The notes beneath the pieces were generated by a model. The model saw only the letters and a program-made list of their open reading frames with translations, was not told the DNA's origin and ran no database searches. A program made the position numbers and the translations under genes. 23,584 bases of DNA, taken from contig DIHT01000112.1 of NCBI GenBank assembly GCA_002420305.1, positions 1 through 23,584 on the forward strand, in the 5' to 3' direction. Origin of the DNA: Akkermansiaceae bacterium UBA5689 (GTDB lineage: Bacteria; Verrucomicrobiota; Verrucomicrobiia; Verrucomicrobiales; Akkermansiaceae). Below, piece after piece: positions 23,443 through 23,584 of this stretch. Positions within the stretch are counted from its first letter, which is position 1. Each line of letters begins with the position of its first letter.

Positions 23443-23584
23443 TCACCTCCCCTGCTCGAAGATCCACTCGTGTAGCTTCTCATCGTCATACACCCTGTCA
23501 GCAACGCCATGCCCCGCACCGGCGAACTCGGTGTATTTCACTTCTGATCGCGCTTCTTTTAGGGCTTCAACCATTGCCTGGCTC
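23443..23584 (-). CDS. C-terminal end of an alpha/beta hydrolase (5' part outside window)
   Basis: The last 47 codons of a gene that enters from the right edge. The translation begins SQAMVEALKEARSEVKYTEF, then GAGHGVADRVYDDEKLHEW, and ends FEQGR before the TGA. This is the usual ending of secreted prolyl-oligopeptidase, dienelactone-hydrolase or carboxylesterase/phospholipase-like enzymes: a G-x-G-H catalytic His, then 'D..L..W.F.Q.R'. The catalytic Ser and Asp are outside the window, so the substrate class cannot be set. The stop lies 75 bases before the start of the lipoprotein gene on the same strand. The open frame runs to the window edge without interruption. Confidence 0.7.
   Translation of the reverse strand, partial: SQAMVEALKEARSEVKYTEFAGAGHGVADRVYDDEKLHEWIFEQGR

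Noticed and set aside
1..23584. CRISPR arrays, tRNA genes, IS elements and integration sites
   Set aside because: By eye I found no regularly spaced repeats, cloverleaf-like intergenic sequence, transposase or integrase frames, or flanking direct repeats.

Overview
The window looks like chromosomal DNA of a Verrucomicrobiota (PVC superphylum) bacterium. The main evidence is a large secreted 'PVC-type' dehydrogenase that combines an N-terminal propeller, HEAT-like repeats, a LamG domain and a CxxCH haem motif. It is supported by an iduronate-2-sulfatase-like exported sulfatase, secreted cyclophilin-like proteins with FN3 and putative Ig modules, and generally weak Shine-Dalgarno sequences. This placement is inferred from gene content; there is no rRNA to confirm it. 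The DNA is GC-rich and densely coding. I see no tRNA, rRNA, CRISPR array, IS element or prophage gene. No gene-free stretch reaches 300 bases; the longest are about 243 bases (1321-1563) and 240 bases (7217-7456), and both hold terminator hairpins.

Layout, left to right. (1) 1-1320, minus: a PhnD-like substrate-binding lipoprotein followed by the start of a PhnC-like ATPase cut by the window edge. (2) 1564-2313, minus: a SerB-like HAD phosphatase, separated from phnD by an intrinsic terminator. (3) 2477-5556, plus: two adjacent secreted cyclophilin-domain proteins, the first with core active-site residues and the second apparently without them. (4) 5642-7216, minus: an MFS transporter with its own strong terminator. 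(5) 7457-12773, minus: the large PVC dehydrogenase, then a cysteine desulfurase, then ketol-acid reductoisomerase (ilvC). Gaps are 40 and 87 bases and a terminator follows ilvC. (6) 12960-15455, plus and divergent from the dehydrogenase: a secreted SMP-30-like propeller and a sulfatase. (7) 15566-16348, plus: a NYN nuclease-like protein joined by a Lys/Ala-rich linker to an OST-HTH/LOTUS domain, convergent with a YebC/PmpR regulator (16371-17081, minus). (8) 17280-18943, plus: a two-HKD phospholipase D/cardiolipin synthase-like enzyme and an OsmC-family protein. (9) 18999-23584, minus: the 3' end of an alpha/beta hydrolase, a small lipoprotein, an exported thermonuclease with a C-terminal HhH domain, and a SWIM-SNF2 helicase, which ends convergently against osmC.

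The parts fit a bacterium that degrades complex, possibly sulfated, organic matter: exported sulfatase, haem-linked dehydrogenase, propeller lactonase-like protein, hydrolase, nuclease, MFS importer and oxyanion/phosphonate uptake. Housekeeping genes (ilvC, cysteine desulfurase, yebC) are interspersed. Nothing resembles a classical defence island or gene-transfer unit. The least routine items are the active/degenerate cyclophilin pair, the NYN-LOTUS protein and the LamG-containing dehydrogenase. For many genes the longest possible ORF starts upstream of the likely start; I moved starts inward where a signal peptide, conserved N-terminus or ribosome-binding sequence supports it.
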